This document shows, one piece after another, positions 17,527 to 31,001 of a stretch of 32,718 bases of DNA. A program made the translations under genes and the position numbers. The stretch covers positions 1-32,718 of the forward strand of contig CBRG010000069.1 in the NCBI GenBank assembly GCA_000470535.1, given 5' to 3'. A model generated the notes under the pieces. That model saw only the letters and a list, made by a program, of their open reading frames with translations, did not search any database and was not told the DNA's origin. The DNA comes from Streptomyces sp. AW19M42. GTDB taxonomy: Bacteria > Actinomycetota > Actinomycetes > Streptomycetales > Streptomycetaceae. Within the stretch, counting starts at the first letter, position 1. Each line of letters starts with the position of its first letter.

Positions 17527-18498
17527 TCAGCTCCACGGCAGCGACGCGCGGTGGCGCCAGTACGCCTCAGGCTCCTCCACCAGCGCGTCCAGCCGGGCGC
17601 GCCGCTCCTCGTCGAGGTCGAGGACGGCCGCGTGGAGGTTGCCGGCGAGCTGGGTGACGGTCGCGGCACCGGAGAGCACGACCCCGGCCCACGGCTGGTA
17701 CAGCACCAGCGCCAGGGCCACCGCGTCGCTGCCCAGCCCCTCCTCCGTGGCGATCTCCCGGACCACGGCCGGGGCCTCCGTGCCCGCCAGCCGGCCGTTG
17801 GCCATGGCCTCCTTGACGATCACGGTGAGTCCGGCGGCGTGCGCGTCGGCCAGCGCCGGTCCGGCAGAGGTCTCCAGTGCGTTGTAGGTGGCCTGGACGG
17901 TACGGAAGAGCGGCTCGCCGTCGACCGTGACGGCGAGGGCGGCCCGGATGGCCTCGGCCTGCGCGGGTCCGCTGGTGGAGAGGCCGATGCTGACGCCTTC
18001 TGCGGCGAGCGCGGCGAGGCGGGCGTGCAGCTCCTTGTCCGTCAGGGCCGGGCTGTCCGCGGTGACGGAGTGGATCTGGTAGAGGTCGAGCCGGTCGCCG
18101 AGGAGCGCGGCGGTCTCGGCGCGCTGGCGCTCGTACGTGGCGAGGCTGTGGTCCTTGACCTCGTGCGCCTCGGCGTCGACGGTCCAGCCGGCGGTGTAGG
18201 TGTAGCCCCACTTGCTCCCGATGACGACGTCGGTCACCCCGGGCCGGGCCGTCAGCCAGTCCGCGAGGAACTCCTCCGAGCGGCCGTAGGAGCGGGCCGC
18301 GTCGAAGTAGCGGACGCCCTGGGCGTAGGCGGCGTCGAGCAGTTCGTGGGTGCGGGTGCGCAGCGCGTCGGCGGTGCGCTCGTCCGGCAGGTCACGGTCG
18401 CGGTGGAGATTGATGTAGCCGGGCCTGCCGACCGCTGCCAGGCCGAGCCCGATGTGGGCGGTCGGGGTGGTCGTACTGGCCAGTCGGGCGAAGGGCAT
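17527..18498 (-). CDS. Aldo/keto reductase
   Basis: A 323-residue AKR-superfamily NADPH oxidoreductase with the usual TIM-barrel length. The catalytic tetrad is visible: Asp and Tyr in YFDAARSYGRSEE, Lys in VVIGSKWGY, and His in LYQIHSV. SIGLSTSGP and the late VVLSGAATVTQLAGNL correspond to the cofactor-binding part. The substrate is unknown. The ATG at 18498 has GAGGAG 7 nt upstream. It lies downstream of argH on the same strand but is separated from it by hairpins, so it is probably independent. Confidence 0.9.
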   Translation of the reverse strand: MPFARLASTTTPTAHIGLGLAAVGRPGYINLHRDRDLPDERTADALRTRTHELLDAAYAQGVRYFDAARSYGRSEEFLADWLTARPGVTDVVIGSKWGYTYTAGWTVDAEAHEVKDHSLATYERQRAETAALLGDRLDLYQIHSVTADSPALTDKELHARLAALAAEGVSIGLSTSGPAQAEAIRAALAVTVDGEPLFRTVQATYNALETSAGPALADAHAAGLTVIVKEAMANGRLAGTEAPAVVREIATEEGLGSDAVALALVLYQPWAGVVLSGAATVTQLAGNLHAAVLDLDEERRARLDALVEEPEAYWRHRASLPWS

Positions 18499-18570
18499 CG
18501 CGGGCTCCTCGTGTTCGGTGGGGCAACGCGGCCGGGGCCGTCCTGCCCCGGCCTGCCGCACAGGTCATGG

Positions 18571-18610
18571 GTGTGCACCTGCCCGGACCCGGCCCGGACA
18601 GGCCCCACAC
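18571..18610 (-). terminator. Terminator hairpin of argGH
   Basis: On the minus-strand RNA, GUGUG pairs with CACAC and CCUGUCCGG with CCGGGCAGG (one G-U pair), starting 29 nt past the argH stop. A second hairpin follows at 18530-18553 (GGCCGGGG/CCCCGGCC), upstream of the aldo/keto reductase gene. Confidence 0.65.
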
Positions 18611-18639
18611 GACCAACGTAGCCCGCGATGCCCCTGCGG

Positions 18640-21355
<2,716 letters not shown>

Positions 21356-21382
21356 GGGTTTCTCCTCACGGTGCACTCACTG

Positions 21383-21420
21383 ACAGGTATAACTATGCGT
21401 TCCTCCGTATGGTTTGTCAA
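21383..21420 (-). promoter_or_regulatory. argG promoter with ArgR (ARG-box-like) operator
   Basis: On the minus strand TTGACA (21415-21420) and CATAGT (21392-21397) are 17 bp apart. The -10 lies in CGCATAGTTATACCTG, which resembles Streptomyces ARG boxes (TGCATA-type half-sites). ArgR with arginine bound would block this promoter. Confidence 0.7.
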
Positions 21421-21528
21421 AGTCGCAGGTGAGGGGCGCCGGGAAGGCCCCTCCTGGCAGCGATACTCGCTGGCCGAGTGCCGCTCCCCCCGCCTAGCAT
21501 CGACATCCGGCGCCCATGGGGGACGACC

Positions 21529-21819
21529 ATGACCACGGCCTGGGCCGCGGCGGAACGACTGGCCCGGGGGCTTCCGCTGCGGGAGGCCCTGGACCACTCC
21601 TGCGCGCGGTCGTGGGTGGCCCTCGACCTCGGGGTACGCATCCTGGCGTGGGAGTCGCCGCACCTGCTTCCGGCGCACGCCTGGGCGGACGGGCGGCGGC
21701 TGCGGTGGGACTGGAACGCGTCCGGTGCGGGTGGCGGCGCGCCGACTGCCGCGTGCGGCCGGCCACGCCTGTCCCACCGGCTGAAATCTCCCTGCCCGTG
21801 CGGGATCCATGGAAGATAA
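21529..21819 (+). CDS. Hypothetical protein of 96 residues
   Basis: The ATG at 21529 follows GGGGGA with 5-6 nt spacing, a strong ribosome site. Codon third positions are almost all G or C for the first 70 or so codons, which supports real coding. The sequence (TTAWAAAERLARGLPLREAL, then DHSCARSWVALDLGVRILAW) is helical and Trp-rich with no recognised domain. The last 20 codons have weaker codon bias and a Cys-containing tail (PCPCGIHGR), possibly a changed C-terminus. The stop lies 8 bp before the next gene. It diverges from argG. Confidence 0.55.
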   Translation: MTTAWAAAERLARGLPLREALDHSCARSWVALDLGVRILAWESPHLLPAHAWADGRRLRWDWNASGAGGGAPTAACGRPRLSHRLKSPCPCGIHGR

Positions 21820-21827
21820 TCGAAAGC

Positions 21828-22421
21828 ATGGGAAAAACATACGAACGCATCGACGGGCGGCTGCGGACCTTCATCGAGGAGCAGCCCATCTTCTTCGCGG
21901 CGACCGCACCGCTGGACGGCGACGGCACGGTCAACCTCTCCCCCAAGGGAGTCAGCGGCTCCTTCGTGGTTCTCGACGAGCTGCGGGTGGCGTATCTGGA
22001 CTTCGCCGGGAGCACCGCGGAGACCGTGGCCCACCTCCGCGAGAACGGCCGCATCACGTTGATGTGGTGCGCCTTCCAAGGGCCGCCGAACATCGTGCGG
22101 GTGCACGGCACCGGGGAGCCGGTCTTCCGCGACGACCCCCGCTTCGCCGAACTCCTCGGCCGGTTCGGCGCGGTCGACCACACCCAGCACGGACTGCGGG
22201 CGATCATCGTGGTGACGGCCGAACTGGTCCGGGACAGCTGCGGATACGCCGTCCCCTTCATGTCGTACGACGAGGACCGGCCGCTGCACGCCAAACGCTT
22301 CTCGCGGGACGACGACGCCTCGCTCAGTGCCTACTTCGCGAAGAAGGACCACATCGCCACCAGCCTCGACGGGCTGCCGGGGCTGCCGCTCCCGCTGCCC
22401 GCCATGCCGCCCGCACGGTGA
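21828..22421 (+). CDS. Pyridoxamine 5'-phosphate oxidase family protein (FMN split-barrel)
   Basis: A 197-residue protein. MGKTYERIDGRLRTFIEEQ is followed by FFAATAPLDGDGTVNLSPKG, the N-terminal signature of PNPOx-like flavin-binding proteins. Other parts (VAYLDFAGSTAETVAHLREN, MWCAFQGPPNIVRVHGTG) match the split barrel. Such proteins bind FMN or F420, and their substrates are usually unknown. The ATG at 21828 has GGAAGA 11 nt upstream, and GATAAT (21815-21820) 7 nt before it could be a -10 for a leaderless transcript. It follows the 96-residue ORF by 8 bp. Confidence 0.88.
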   Translation: MGKTYERIDGRLRTFIEEQPIFFAATAPLDGDGTVNLSPKGVSGSFVVLDELRVAYLDFAGSTAETVAHLRENGRITLMWCAFQGPPNIVRVHGTGEPVFRDDPRFAELLGRFGAVDHTQHGLRAIIVVTAELVRDSCGYAVPFMSYDEDRPLHAKRFSRDDDASLSAYFAKKDHIATSLDGLPGLPLPLPAMPPAR

Positions 22422-22472
22422 GCGGTTGGGCCGTACGGAGCAGGCGCGCGGGTGGTGGCGCGGCGGCCGGTC

Positions 22473-22485
22473 TACGGTCCGGGAC
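22473..22485 (+). promoter_or_regulatory. Probable -10 element giving a leaderless transcript
   Basis: TACGGT (22473-22478) lies 7 nt before the ATG at 22486, with no good Shine-Dalgarno between them. This is the same hexamer and nearly the same spacing as before the SMI1/KNR4 gene at 28202. Confidence 0.45.
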
Positions 22486-23187
22486 ATGCGCAGATGTCTG
22501 GTCACCGCTTCGGTACTCCTCGCCCTCAGCGCCCTCGTCGGGGCCCGGCCGCCGGCGGACCCGCCGCTGCCCGAGCGGCTGGCCGACGCGGGTGGCGGCT
22601 CCCAGCTGATCACCGCGGAGGCCGCCGCCACCGGGGCCACCACGGGCACGGTCACCTGGTGGAGCAAGCGCTCCGGGCAGTGGGTGGCAGCGGGCTCCGC
22701 ACCCGCCCGCTTCGGGGCCAACGGGCTGACCGAGGGCGCCTCGCGCGAGCAGGGCACCGACACCACGCCCACCGGGCTCTACGACCTGCCGTACGCCTTC
22801 GGGGTGGCGGCGGCCCCGCCCGGTACCCGCTACTCCTACCGCCGGGTCCACAACGGGTCCTGGTGGTGCCAGGACAACGCGGCGCGGGCGTACAACCGGT
22901 GGGTGGAGCCGCGGCCCGCCGACTGCCGCGCGTCCGAGGCCGAACACCTGATCACGTATCCGGCGCAGTACGCCCGTGCGCTGGTCGTCGGCTTCAACTA
23001 CGGACGTCCGGTGCGCGGGCGGGGAGCCGGAATCTTTCTGCACGTCAACGGGCGCGGTGCGACCGCCGGTTGCGTCTCCGTACCGGCGGCCGCGATGGAC
23101 CGGATCCTGACCTGGGCCGATCCCGCCCGTCATCCGCACCTCGCGATCGGGACCCGTTCGGGCCCGACCGCGATCACGCGCTACTGA
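22486..23187 (+). CDS. Secreted L,D-transpeptidase-family protein (YkuD domain)
   Basis: A 233-residue protein with an N-terminal signal (MRRCLVTASVLLALSALVGA). The C-terminal YkuD-type active site is HVNGRGATAGCVSV, with His186 and catalytic Cys196. Upstream segments (TPTGLYDLPYAFG, YSYRRVHNGSWWCQDNAARAYNRW) are typical of the actinobacterial group of these proteins. It probably acts outside the membrane on peptidoglycan crosslinks, although transpeptidation itself is not shown. It has no clear ribosome site and may be leaderless. It converges on argR with a 3-bp gap. Confidence 0.85.
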   Translation: MRRCLVTASVLLALSALVGARPPADPPLPERLADAGGGSQLITAEAAATGATTGTVTWWSKRSGQWVAAGSAPARFGANGLTEGASREQGTDTTPTGLYDLPYAFGVAAAPPGTRYSYRRVHNGSWWCQDNAARAYNRWVEPRPADCRASEAEHLITYPAQYARALVVGFNYGRPVRGRGAGIFLHVNGRGATAGCVSVPAAAMDRILTWADPARHPHLAIGTRSGPTAITRY

Positions 23188-23190
23188 GCC

Positions 23191-23727
23191 TCAGCGGTCG
23201 TTCTGCGCGAGCCGCAGCAGATGGTCGGCCAGCGCCTGCCCGCCCGCCGGGTCGCGGCTGATCAGCATCAGCGTGTCGTCCCCCGCGATGGTGCCGAGGA
23301 TGTCGTGCAGTTCGGCCTGGTCGATGGAAGAGGCGAGGAACTGGGCGGCGCCCGGAGGCGTGCGCAGCACCACGAGGTTGGCCGAGGCCTCCGCCGAGAT
23401 GAGCAGTTCGGCGGAGAGGCGCCGCATCCGCTCCTCCTTAGCGGAGCCGCCCAGCGGTGCGTGCGGGGTGCGGAATCCGCCCTCGCTCGGCACCGCGTAG
23501 ATCAGCTCACCGCCGGTGTTGCGGATCTTCACCGCACCCAGTTCGTCCAGGTCCCGGGAGAGCGTCGCCTGGGTGACGCTCAGTCCGTCGTCCGCGAGGA
23601 GCTTGGCCAGCTGGCTCTGCGAGCGCACCGGCAGCCGGTTCAGGATGTCCACGATCCGGCGGTGGCGTGCCGTGCGGGTCTGCGGCACGGACGGCCCGCC
23701 GTGCTCGGTTTCCTGCGCCTCGGTCAT
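23191..23727 (-). CDS. argR: Arginine repressor
   Basis: A 178-residue ArgR. The N-terminal winged-helix domain reads [20 protein letters not shown] and [24 protein letters not shown], where [12 protein letters not shown] residues contact DNA. The C-terminal hexamerisation and arginine-binding domain includes [15 protein letters not shown], with the GDDT arginine-binding motif. With arginine it represses arg promoters. The ATG at 23727 has GAGG 8 nt upstream and lies 25 bp after argD, so argR is the last gene of argCJBDR and autoregulated with it. Confidence 0.95.
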   Translation of the reverse strand: MTEAQETEHGGPSVPQTRTARHRRIVDILNRLPVRSQSQLAKLLADDGLSVTQATLSRDLDELGAVKIRNTGGELIYAVPSEGGFRTPHAPLGGSAKEERMRRLSAELLISAEASANLVVLRTPPGAAQFLASSIDQAELHDILGTIAGDDTLMLISRDPAGGQALADHLLRLAQNDR

Positions 23728-23752
23728 CGTCGTCGCCTCATTCTCCGGAACG

Positions 23753-24943
23753 TCATTCTCCGGATCGTCCGTGTGCCGCGTCGAGTACGCCGGGAAGTGC
23801 CCGGAGGAACGTGTCCACCTCCGCGTCACCGATGATCAGGGCCGGCATCAGCCGTACGACATCGGGTGCGGGTGCGTTCACCAGGAGTCCGGCTCCTTGA
23901 GCCGCCTGCTGCACCTGGGATGCGAGGGGCTCGGTGAGCACGATACCCAGCAGCAGCCCTGAGCCCCGGACATGCGAGACCAGGGGGTGTCCCAAGCCCT
24001 CCACGCCTTCCCGGATCCGCTCGCCGAGCCGCTTCACGTTGTCCAGCGCGCCGTCGGCGGCCAGGGTGTCCAGGACCGCGAGTCCGGCGGCGCAGGCGAC
24101 CGGGTTGCCGCCGAACGTCGTGCCGTGCTGACCGGGCGCCAGCAGCTCCGCGGCCGCGCCGAACGCCACCGTGGCGCCGATCGGCAGTCCGCCGCCGAGC
24201 CCCTTGGCGAGCGTGACCAGGTCGGGCTCCACGCCCTGGTGCTGCTGGTGCTCGAACCAGGTGCCGCACCGGCCGATGCCCGTCTGCACCTCGTCGAGGA
24301 CCAGCAGGGTGCCGGTGGCCCGGGTGATCTCGCGGGCCGCCTCCAGGTAGCCCTTGGGCGGTACGACGACACCGTTCTCGCCCTGGACCGGCTCGATGAT
24401 CAGCAGCGCGGTCTGCGTGGTCACCGCGGCCCGCAGCGCCTCCGCGTCCCCGTACGGGACGTGCGTGACGTCGCCGGGCAGCGGGACGAACGCCTCGCGC
24501 TTCCCGGGCTGGCCGGTGAGCGCGAGGGCGCCCATCGTCCGGCCGTGGAAGCCGCCGTCGGTGGCGACCATGTGGGTGCGTCCGGTCAGCCGGCCGATCT
24601 TGAACGCGGCCTCGTTGGCCTCTGCGCCCGAGTTGGAGAAGTAGACCTTGCCGGTGCGGCCGAAGAGCTGGAGCAGCCGCTCGGCGAGCGCGACGGGCGG
24701 TTCGGCGATGAAGAGGTTGGAGACGTGGCCGAGGGAGGCGATCTGGGCGGAGACCGCCTCGACGATCGCGGGGTGGGCGTGGCCCAGCGCGTTCACCGCG
24801 ATGCCGCCGACGAAGTCGAGGTACCGGGTGCCGTCGGCGTCCCACACCTGGGCGCCCTCACCGCGGACGAGGGACAGCTTCGGGGTGCCGTAGTTGTCCA
24901 TCAGCGCGGTCTGCCAGCGCTGCGAGAGCTCGGCGTTGGTCAT
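23753..24943 (-). CDS. argD: Acetylornithine aminotransferase
   Basis: A 396-residue class III PLP-dependent aminotransferase. [18 protein letters not shown] binds the cofactor phosphate, [21 protein letters not shown] carries the Asp that contacts PLP, and the Schiff-base Lys is in [16 protein letters not shown]. It converts N-acetylglutamate semialdehyde to N-acetylornithine. The ATG at 24943 overlaps the argB stop as ATGA. Confidence 0.96.
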   Translation of the reverse strand: MTNAELSQRWQTALMDNYGTPKLSLVRGEGAQVWDADGTRYLDFVGGIAVNALGHAHPAIVEAVSAQIASLGHVSNLFIAEPPVALAERLLQLFGRTGKVYFSNSGAEANEAAFKIGRLTGRTHMVATDGGFHGRTMGALALTGQPGKREAFVPLPGDVTHVPYGDAEALRAAVTTQTALLIIEPVQGENGVVVPPKGYLEAAREITRATGTLLVLDEVQTGIGRCGTWFEHQQHQGVEPDLVTLAKGLGGGLPIGATVAFGAAAELLAPGQHGTTFGGNPVACAAGLAVLDTLAADGALDNVKRLGERIREGVEGLGHPLVSHVRGSGLLLGIVLTEPLASQVQQAAQGAGLLVNAPAPDVVRLMPALIIGDAEVDTFLRALPGVLDAAHGRSGE

Positions 24944-25838
24944 GCTTCCCCCTGTGCGTCGGGCACGACCATCGTGCCGATTCCCTCGTCGGTGAAGATC
25001 TCCAGCAGGATCGAGTGCTGGACCCGCCCATCGATGACCCGGGCGGTCTCGACGCCGTTGCGCACGGCGTGCAGGCAGCCCTGCATCTTGGGCACCATTC
25101 CGCTGGAGAGTTCCGGCAGGAGCTTCTCCAGTTCGGTGGCGGTGAGGCGGCTGATCACGTCGTCGCTGTTCGGCCAGTCCTCGTAGAGGCCCTCGACGTC
25201 GGTGAGGACCATCAGCGTCTCGGCGTTCAGCGCGGCGGCGAGCGCGGCGGCCGCGGTGTCGGCGTTGACGTTGTAGACGTGGTTGTCGTCGGCGGAGCGG
25301 GCGATGGAGGAGATGACCGGGATACGGCCGTCGTCCAGGAGCGCCTGGACGGCCCCGGTGTCGATCGCGGTGATCTCCCCGACCCGGCCGATGTCGACGG
25401 CCTCGCCGTCGATGACGGGCCGGTGCTGGGTGGCGGTGATGATGTGGGCGTCCTCGCCGGTCATGCCGACGGCGAGCGGGCCGTGCTGGTTGAGCAGGCC
25501 CACCAGCTCGCGCTGGACCTGTCCGGCGAGCACCATCCGTACGACGTCCATCGCCTCGGGCGTGGTGACGCGCAGACCGGCCTTGAACTCGCTGACCAGG
25601 CCCTGCTTGTCGAGCTGGGCGCTGATCTGCGGGCCGCCGCCGTGCACGACGACGGGCTTGAGGCCCGCGTGCCGCAGGAAGACGACGTCCTGCGCGAAGG
25701 CGGCCTTCAGCTCCTCGTCGATCATGGCGTTGCCGCCGAACTTGATGACGACGGTCTTGCCGTTGTGCCGGGTCAGCCAAGGCAGCGCCTCGATGAGGAT
25801 CTGCGCCTTCGGGAGTGCGGTGTGCTTCCGCGCTGCGG

Positions 25839-25842
<4 letters not shown>
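24940..25842 (-). CDS. argB: Acetylglutamate kinase
   Basis: A 300-residue amino-acid kinase family enzyme. [10 protein letters not shown] near the N-terminus and [11 protein letters not shown] are the nucleotide and N-acetylglutamate binding loops, and [16 protein letters not shown] and [15 protein letters not shown] are later conserved blocks. The N-terminal extension ([20 protein letters not shown]) is the helix typical of arginine-inhibited hexameric enzymes, so feedback inhibition is likely. The ATG overlaps the argJ stop as ATGA. Confidence 0.97.
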
Positions 25843-28141
<2,299 letters not shown>

Positions 28142-28163
28142 TAGCGCCTGCGCGCCTCCCTGG

Positions 28164-28179
28164 CTGACATCGCTGTCAG
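28164..28179. promoter_or_regulatory. Palindrome in the SMI1/KNR4 gene promoter
   Basis: CTGACATCGCTGTCAG is a perfect 6+4+6 inverted repeat. Its core GACATCGCTGTC is the exact reverse complement of the core of the TetR operator at 14222-14233. It lies over the -35 region of a promoter whose -10 is probably TACGGT (28190-28195), 6 nt before the ATG. Confidence 0.55.
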
Positions 28180-28201
28180 TAGCTCCGCGTACGGTCTGTG
28201 C

Positions 28202-28891
28202 ATGGTTGGACAGCAGTGGAGCGGGGTGCGTCAGCGTGTGGTCGCGTTGGGTACTCAGCCGTCGAGCGGCGAGGTGTTCGGCTCGCTCGGGCACAGGTGG
28301 GTCCTGGAAGATCCGCTGACGGATGAGGGGCTGGCTGAACTGGAAGCGCAGGTAGGCGTGCGGTTGCCGGGTGATTACCGCAGCTTCCTCACCTGCGTGG
28401 GCGCCGGCGGCGCGGGTCCTGCGTACGGCCTCTTCCCTGTTCGCCGCGTTCAAGGCCTCTGGCGCTGGGAAGGAGACGGTGCCGACCTAGCCGATCTCGC
28501 CATGCTCGCTCAGCCCTTTCCCGACCAGGGCCCGAACCCCGAAGACCTCGACGCACTCCTCGCTGTTCGTCCTGAAGAAGAGGCCTTCGACGAGATCGAG
28601 GACTTCGACGACGCCATCGAATCGTGGGACGACCGCTGGGAAGCCCTGATGTTCGCCCCCGAGCGCACCGCCGGCGCCATCGTGATCTCTCACCTCGGCT
28701 GCGCCCAGAGGGAGTGGCTGATCTTCACCGGCACCCACCGCGGCACCATCTGGTCCGACTGCAGGGCGGACGACGCCGACCTCGTCCCGCTCCTCGACCA
28801 GGCTGGGAAGCCGATCACCTTCACCCGCTGGTACGTCGACTGGCTGCACAAGGCGGAGCTCACCGCACACCAACCGTCGACGAACTCCTGA
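28202..28891 (+). CDS. SMI1/KNR4 (SUKH) family protein
   Basis: A 229-residue protein. LTDEGLAELEAQVGVRLPGDYRSFLTCVGAGGAGP is the diagnostic N-terminal helix-strand of the SUKH domain. The middle is acidic (EEEAFDEIEDFDDAIESWDD), and the domain continues through GAIVISHLGCAQREWLIFTG and ends with FTRWYVDWL. SUKH proteins often act as immunity proteins against polymorphic toxins, but many solitary actinobacterial copies have unknown roles, and no toxin gene is adjacent here. The ATG at 28202 has no Shine-Dalgarno and is probably leaderless. Flanking 40-bp repeats suggest a cassette. Confidence 0.88.
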   Translation: MVGQQWSGVRQRVVALGTQPSSGEVFGSLGHRWVLEDPLTDEGLAELEAQVGVRLPGDYRSFLTCVGAGGAGPAYGLFPVRRVQGLWRWEGDGADLADLAMLAQPFPDQGPNPEDLDALLAVRPEEEAFDEIEDFDDAIESWDDRWEALMFAPERTAGAIVISHLGCAQREWLIFTGTHRGTIWSDCRADDADLVPLLDQAGKPITFTRWYVDWLHKAELTAHQPSTNS

Positions 28892-28924
28892 CGCCGGGCA
28901 CTCAGCGCTGCGCCGTCGACACGA

Positions 28925-28964
28925 TGAGCGTGGTAGTTGGCCACTGAGCGTCGCAGTTGACCGG
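28925..28964. repeat. Paired 20-bp repeat, copy B (units B1, B2)
   Basis: Two adjacent 20-mers, TGAGCGTGGTAGTTGGCCAC and TGAGCGTCGCAGTTGACCGG, match the pair at 28102-28141 in sequence, unit length and orientation. Multiple short end repeats of this sort occur in IS21-like elements, but no transposase is present here. Confidence 0.8.
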
Positions 28965-29063
28965 AGCCCGGACGATCGAGGCTTTGGATCGGCCGGTAGA
29001 CGCCGTTGCGTGGAAATGGAGGGTCCCGGCCTGGCGCAGGCAAAGCCTTCGGGCCACTTGTCC

Positions 29064-29343
29064 GGTCGCTCGGGCCGAGCGGGGTTGCGCGCGCAAGGCA
29101 GGCAGCCTGGCGGCGTCTTCGGCACCGGTCAGGCTCTCGCCCAAGGTCAGCAGAGAGAAGCCGCACCGGCCGGCCGGCGGTGGCAGCGGCTTCCAGCTTG
29201 TGGTGGCCGTCGAGGAGGAAGTGGGTCAGACCCCAGTGCGCGAAGTAATCGTCTCCCCGGACGATGGCGGGCTGGCACACGTCCAGCGTGGAAATCGCCA
29301 CCGCCGCGGGGACGCCGATCAACGAGATTCGGCCGGGCGGCAC
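29064..29343 (-). pseudogene. Fragment of an unrecognised gene with a 2-bp slippage frameshift
   Basis: In one frame the minus strand reads GRISLIGVPAAVAISTLDV, CQPAIVRGDDYFAHWGLTHF, LLDGHHKLEAAATAGRPVRLLS, which looks strongly protein-like. The reading then moves to another frame as LLTLGESLTGAEDAARLPAL, RAQPRSARA. At the junction (about 29154-29160) restoring one CT to a CTCTCT run would give a continuous protein, so a 2-bp deletion by slippage is likely. I believe this block resembles the C-terminal part of a conserved actinobacterial hypothetical protein, but I cannot name a family. The 5' part is missing, being replaced by the end of the amidase gene region. Confidence 0.6.
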
Positions 29344-29350
29344 GGCGGGG

Positions 29351-29959
29351 TCAGGCCGCGTTGACCAGCTTCATGTACTTCGTCCAGTCCCAGTTCGGAC
29401 CCGGATCCGTGTGGTCCGCGCCCGGAACCTCGACGTGGCCGATGATGTGCGTACGGGTCTTCGGGATGCCGTAGCGGTCGCAGACGGCCGCGGTGAGCTT
29501 CGCCGACTGCCGGTACATCACGTCGGTGAACCACTGCGGCTGGTCGACCCAGCCTTCGTGCTCGATGCCGATGGAGCGCGTGTTGTAGTCCCAGTTGCCG
29601 GCGTGCCAGGCGATGTCCTTCTCCCGCACGAACTGCCCGATGTAGCCGTCGCCGGAGGCGACCATGTAGTGCGCGGACACCTGGCGGGCCGGATCCTTGA
29701 AGATCCGCATCGCGTCCTGGAAGGTCTCCTGGGTGACATGGATGACCACGTAGTTCAGGGGGTAGCTGCTCGGGCGGCTGGAGACCGTGTAGTTGGAGGT
29801 GCTCGCCGGTATCCAGTGCGACACGGGATACGGAGCCGCGGCGGCGGCGGCACGGCCGGCGGCCAGCGGCCCCAGCGCGGCAGCAGCAGCGGTGACGGCG
29901 GCGCCCTGCAGCAGGCGTCGGCGCGAGGGTCTGGGGGCGTGGGGGCTGGGCTGATCCAT
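29351..29959 (-). CDS. Tat-exported N-acetylmuramoyl-L-alanine amidase (Amidase_2)
   Basis: A 202-residue protein with a twin-arginine signal (PSRRRLLQGAAVTAAAAALG). The Amidase_2/PGRP domain begins at NYVVIHVTQETFQDAM with the first zinc-ligand His. It continues with VSAHYMVASGDGYIGQFVRE, AWHAGNWDYNTRSIGIEHEG and HIIGHVEVPGADHTDPGPNWDW, which supplies the second His and an Asp in the third ligand position. It would cut the lactyl-amide bond between muramic acid and the stem peptide outside the membrane. The ATG at 29959 has GGGAG 7 nt upstream. Confidence 0.92.
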   Translation of the reverse strand: MDQPSPHAPRPSRRRLLQGAAVTAAAAALGPLAAGRAAAAAAPYPVSHWIPASTSNYTVSSRPSSYPLNYVVIHVTQETFQDAMRIFKDPARQVSAHYMVASGDGYIGQFVREKDIAWHAGNWDYNTRSIGIEHEGWVDQPQWFTDVMYRQSAKLTAAVCDRYGIPKTRTHIIGHVEVPGADHTDPGPNWDWTKYMKLVNAA

Positions 29960-30339
29960 GGGGGGCTCCCTTGGGGAGAGGAGTGGGGCGCTCAAGCGCA
30001 AGCCGTGTCCATGACAATGGCGCGCCTCATGATGAGCCCCCCACCACACCCCTGCCAAGACCTTCTGGGACATGCCAAAGGGCCGACCAAAGGCGGTACG
30101 CACCAGGGGTCGGCCGCGGAGCGAAGCGACGGACGCCGAATCCGCCACGCGGACCGGATCAGCCGGAGCCGTTCCCGCCCGGCGCGGGAGTTCGTGCGGG
30201 CCGCCGCGGATGACTGGGGGTGCGCGAATTCGCCAACTCCTCTGTGCTGGAGCATTTGTGAGTGATTTTGGCTTGCGTTGACCGAGTGCGCGTCGCTTAA
30301 TGGGTCCTTCGCGCCGAGCGGATCATTCGAGGGGGAGTC
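29960..30339. other. 380-bp divergent intergenic region
   Basis: It separates the amidase gene (minus) from the DUF6232-like gene (plus) and should hold both promoters. I see a GCGAATTCGC palindrome near 30225 and a TTGACC at 30278-30283 without a well-spaced -10. A short stretch (30134-30145, GACGCCGAATCC region) resembles part of a ydaO-type riboswitch, but the rest does not fit. No gene is supported. Confidence 0.4.
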
Positions 30340-30948
30340 ATGGAGCCACCGGCCGTGCCGCCGCGCCCCATGGGTGCGCCCCCGCCGCCCCTCGTGCACG
30401 CGGTGGACCTCCGGGTCAGCAAGCGGCTGCTGTGGGTCGGGCCCGCCGCGTATCCGCTGGAGAACATCGCCCGAGTGTTCACCTTCGTGCTGCGCCCGCG
30501 CCGCAAGGAGGCCATCGCGCTCTTCTGCAAGCGCGTGGCGCTGACGCTCGCGCTGGCGGTCGGTATGACCGTGCTCATTCTGCTGGTGGACACGGTGGCG
30601 TCCATCGGGCGGGGTGAGAGCAGTGGTGGCCCGTTCATCACTATCGTGTGGCTCGGTACGGTCGGCGGGCTGATCTACTACCTGGTGGAGCTGACCCAGG
30701 TCCTGTCCGCGCCCTCGCACTTCGTGCTGGCCGTCGAGACGGCGGGGCCGTCCACGGCGATGGTGACCAGCCGCGACCCGGCGCATCTGATCCAGCTCGT
30801 GGGTCAGATCGCGTACGCGATCGACCATCCGGAGGCCGAGTTCACCGTGCGGGTCGAGGGCATCAACGTGAGTCCCCAGATCTACCACTTCGGGGACAAC
30901 GTCAACATGTACGGCGGAACCGGGAACGTGGGGATTGCGAATTCATGA
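30340..30948 (+). CDS. DUF6232-like membrane protein with C-terminal GDNVNMYGG motif
   Basis: A 202-residue protein. A Pro-rich N-terminus leads into a short beta-rich domain (VDLRVSKRLLWVGPAAYPLE, NIARVFTFVLRPRRKEA), then two membrane helices (about residues 66-90 and 97-120), then a second soluble domain (FVLAVETAGPSTAMVTSRDP). This layout matches what I remember of DUF6232 proteins. The last 17 or so residues are GDNVNMYGGTGNVGIAN, repeated at the start of the next protein. The ATG at 30340 has GGGGGAG 2-3 nt upstream of a short spacer. Its stop overlaps the next start as ATGA. Confidence 0.8.
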   Translation: MEPPAVPPRPMGAPPPPLVHAVDLRVSKRLLWVGPAAYPLENIARVFTFVLRPRRKEAIALFCKRVALTLALAVGMTVLILLVDTVASIGRGESSGGPFITIVWLGTVGGLIYYLVELTQVLSAPSHFVLAVETAGPSTAMVTSRDPAHLIQLVGQIAYAIDHPEAEFTVRVEGINVSPQIYHFGDNVNMYGGTGNVGIANS

Positions 30949-31001
30949 GCGGCGACAACGTCAACATGTACGGCGGCTCGGGGAACACGGGCATCCAGAA
31001 C
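30892..31001. repeat. Direct repeat of a 51-bp coding segment across a gene junction
   Basis: 30892-30942 and 30951-31001 are related, with 23 identical bases from the GACAACGTC onwards. The offset of 59 bp is not a multiple of 3, yet both copies are read in frame because the two genes use different frames across the ATGA overlap. The first copy encodes GDNVNMYGGTGNVGIAN and the second GDNVNMYGGSGNTGIQN. Confidence 0.9.

Noticed and set aside
29997..30035. 12-codon ORF (MRRAIVMDTACA) on the minus strand upstream of the amidase gene as a leader peptide
   Set aside because: There is no clear ribosome site, no hairpin after it, and no amino-acid logic for an amidase.
30060..30330. ydaO-type (c-di-AMP) riboswitch upstream of the DUF6232-like gene
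   Set aside because: GCCGAATCCGCCA resembles one conserved segment, but the required upstream GGGGGAACC and GGGGUGAAUC-type blocks are not in place.
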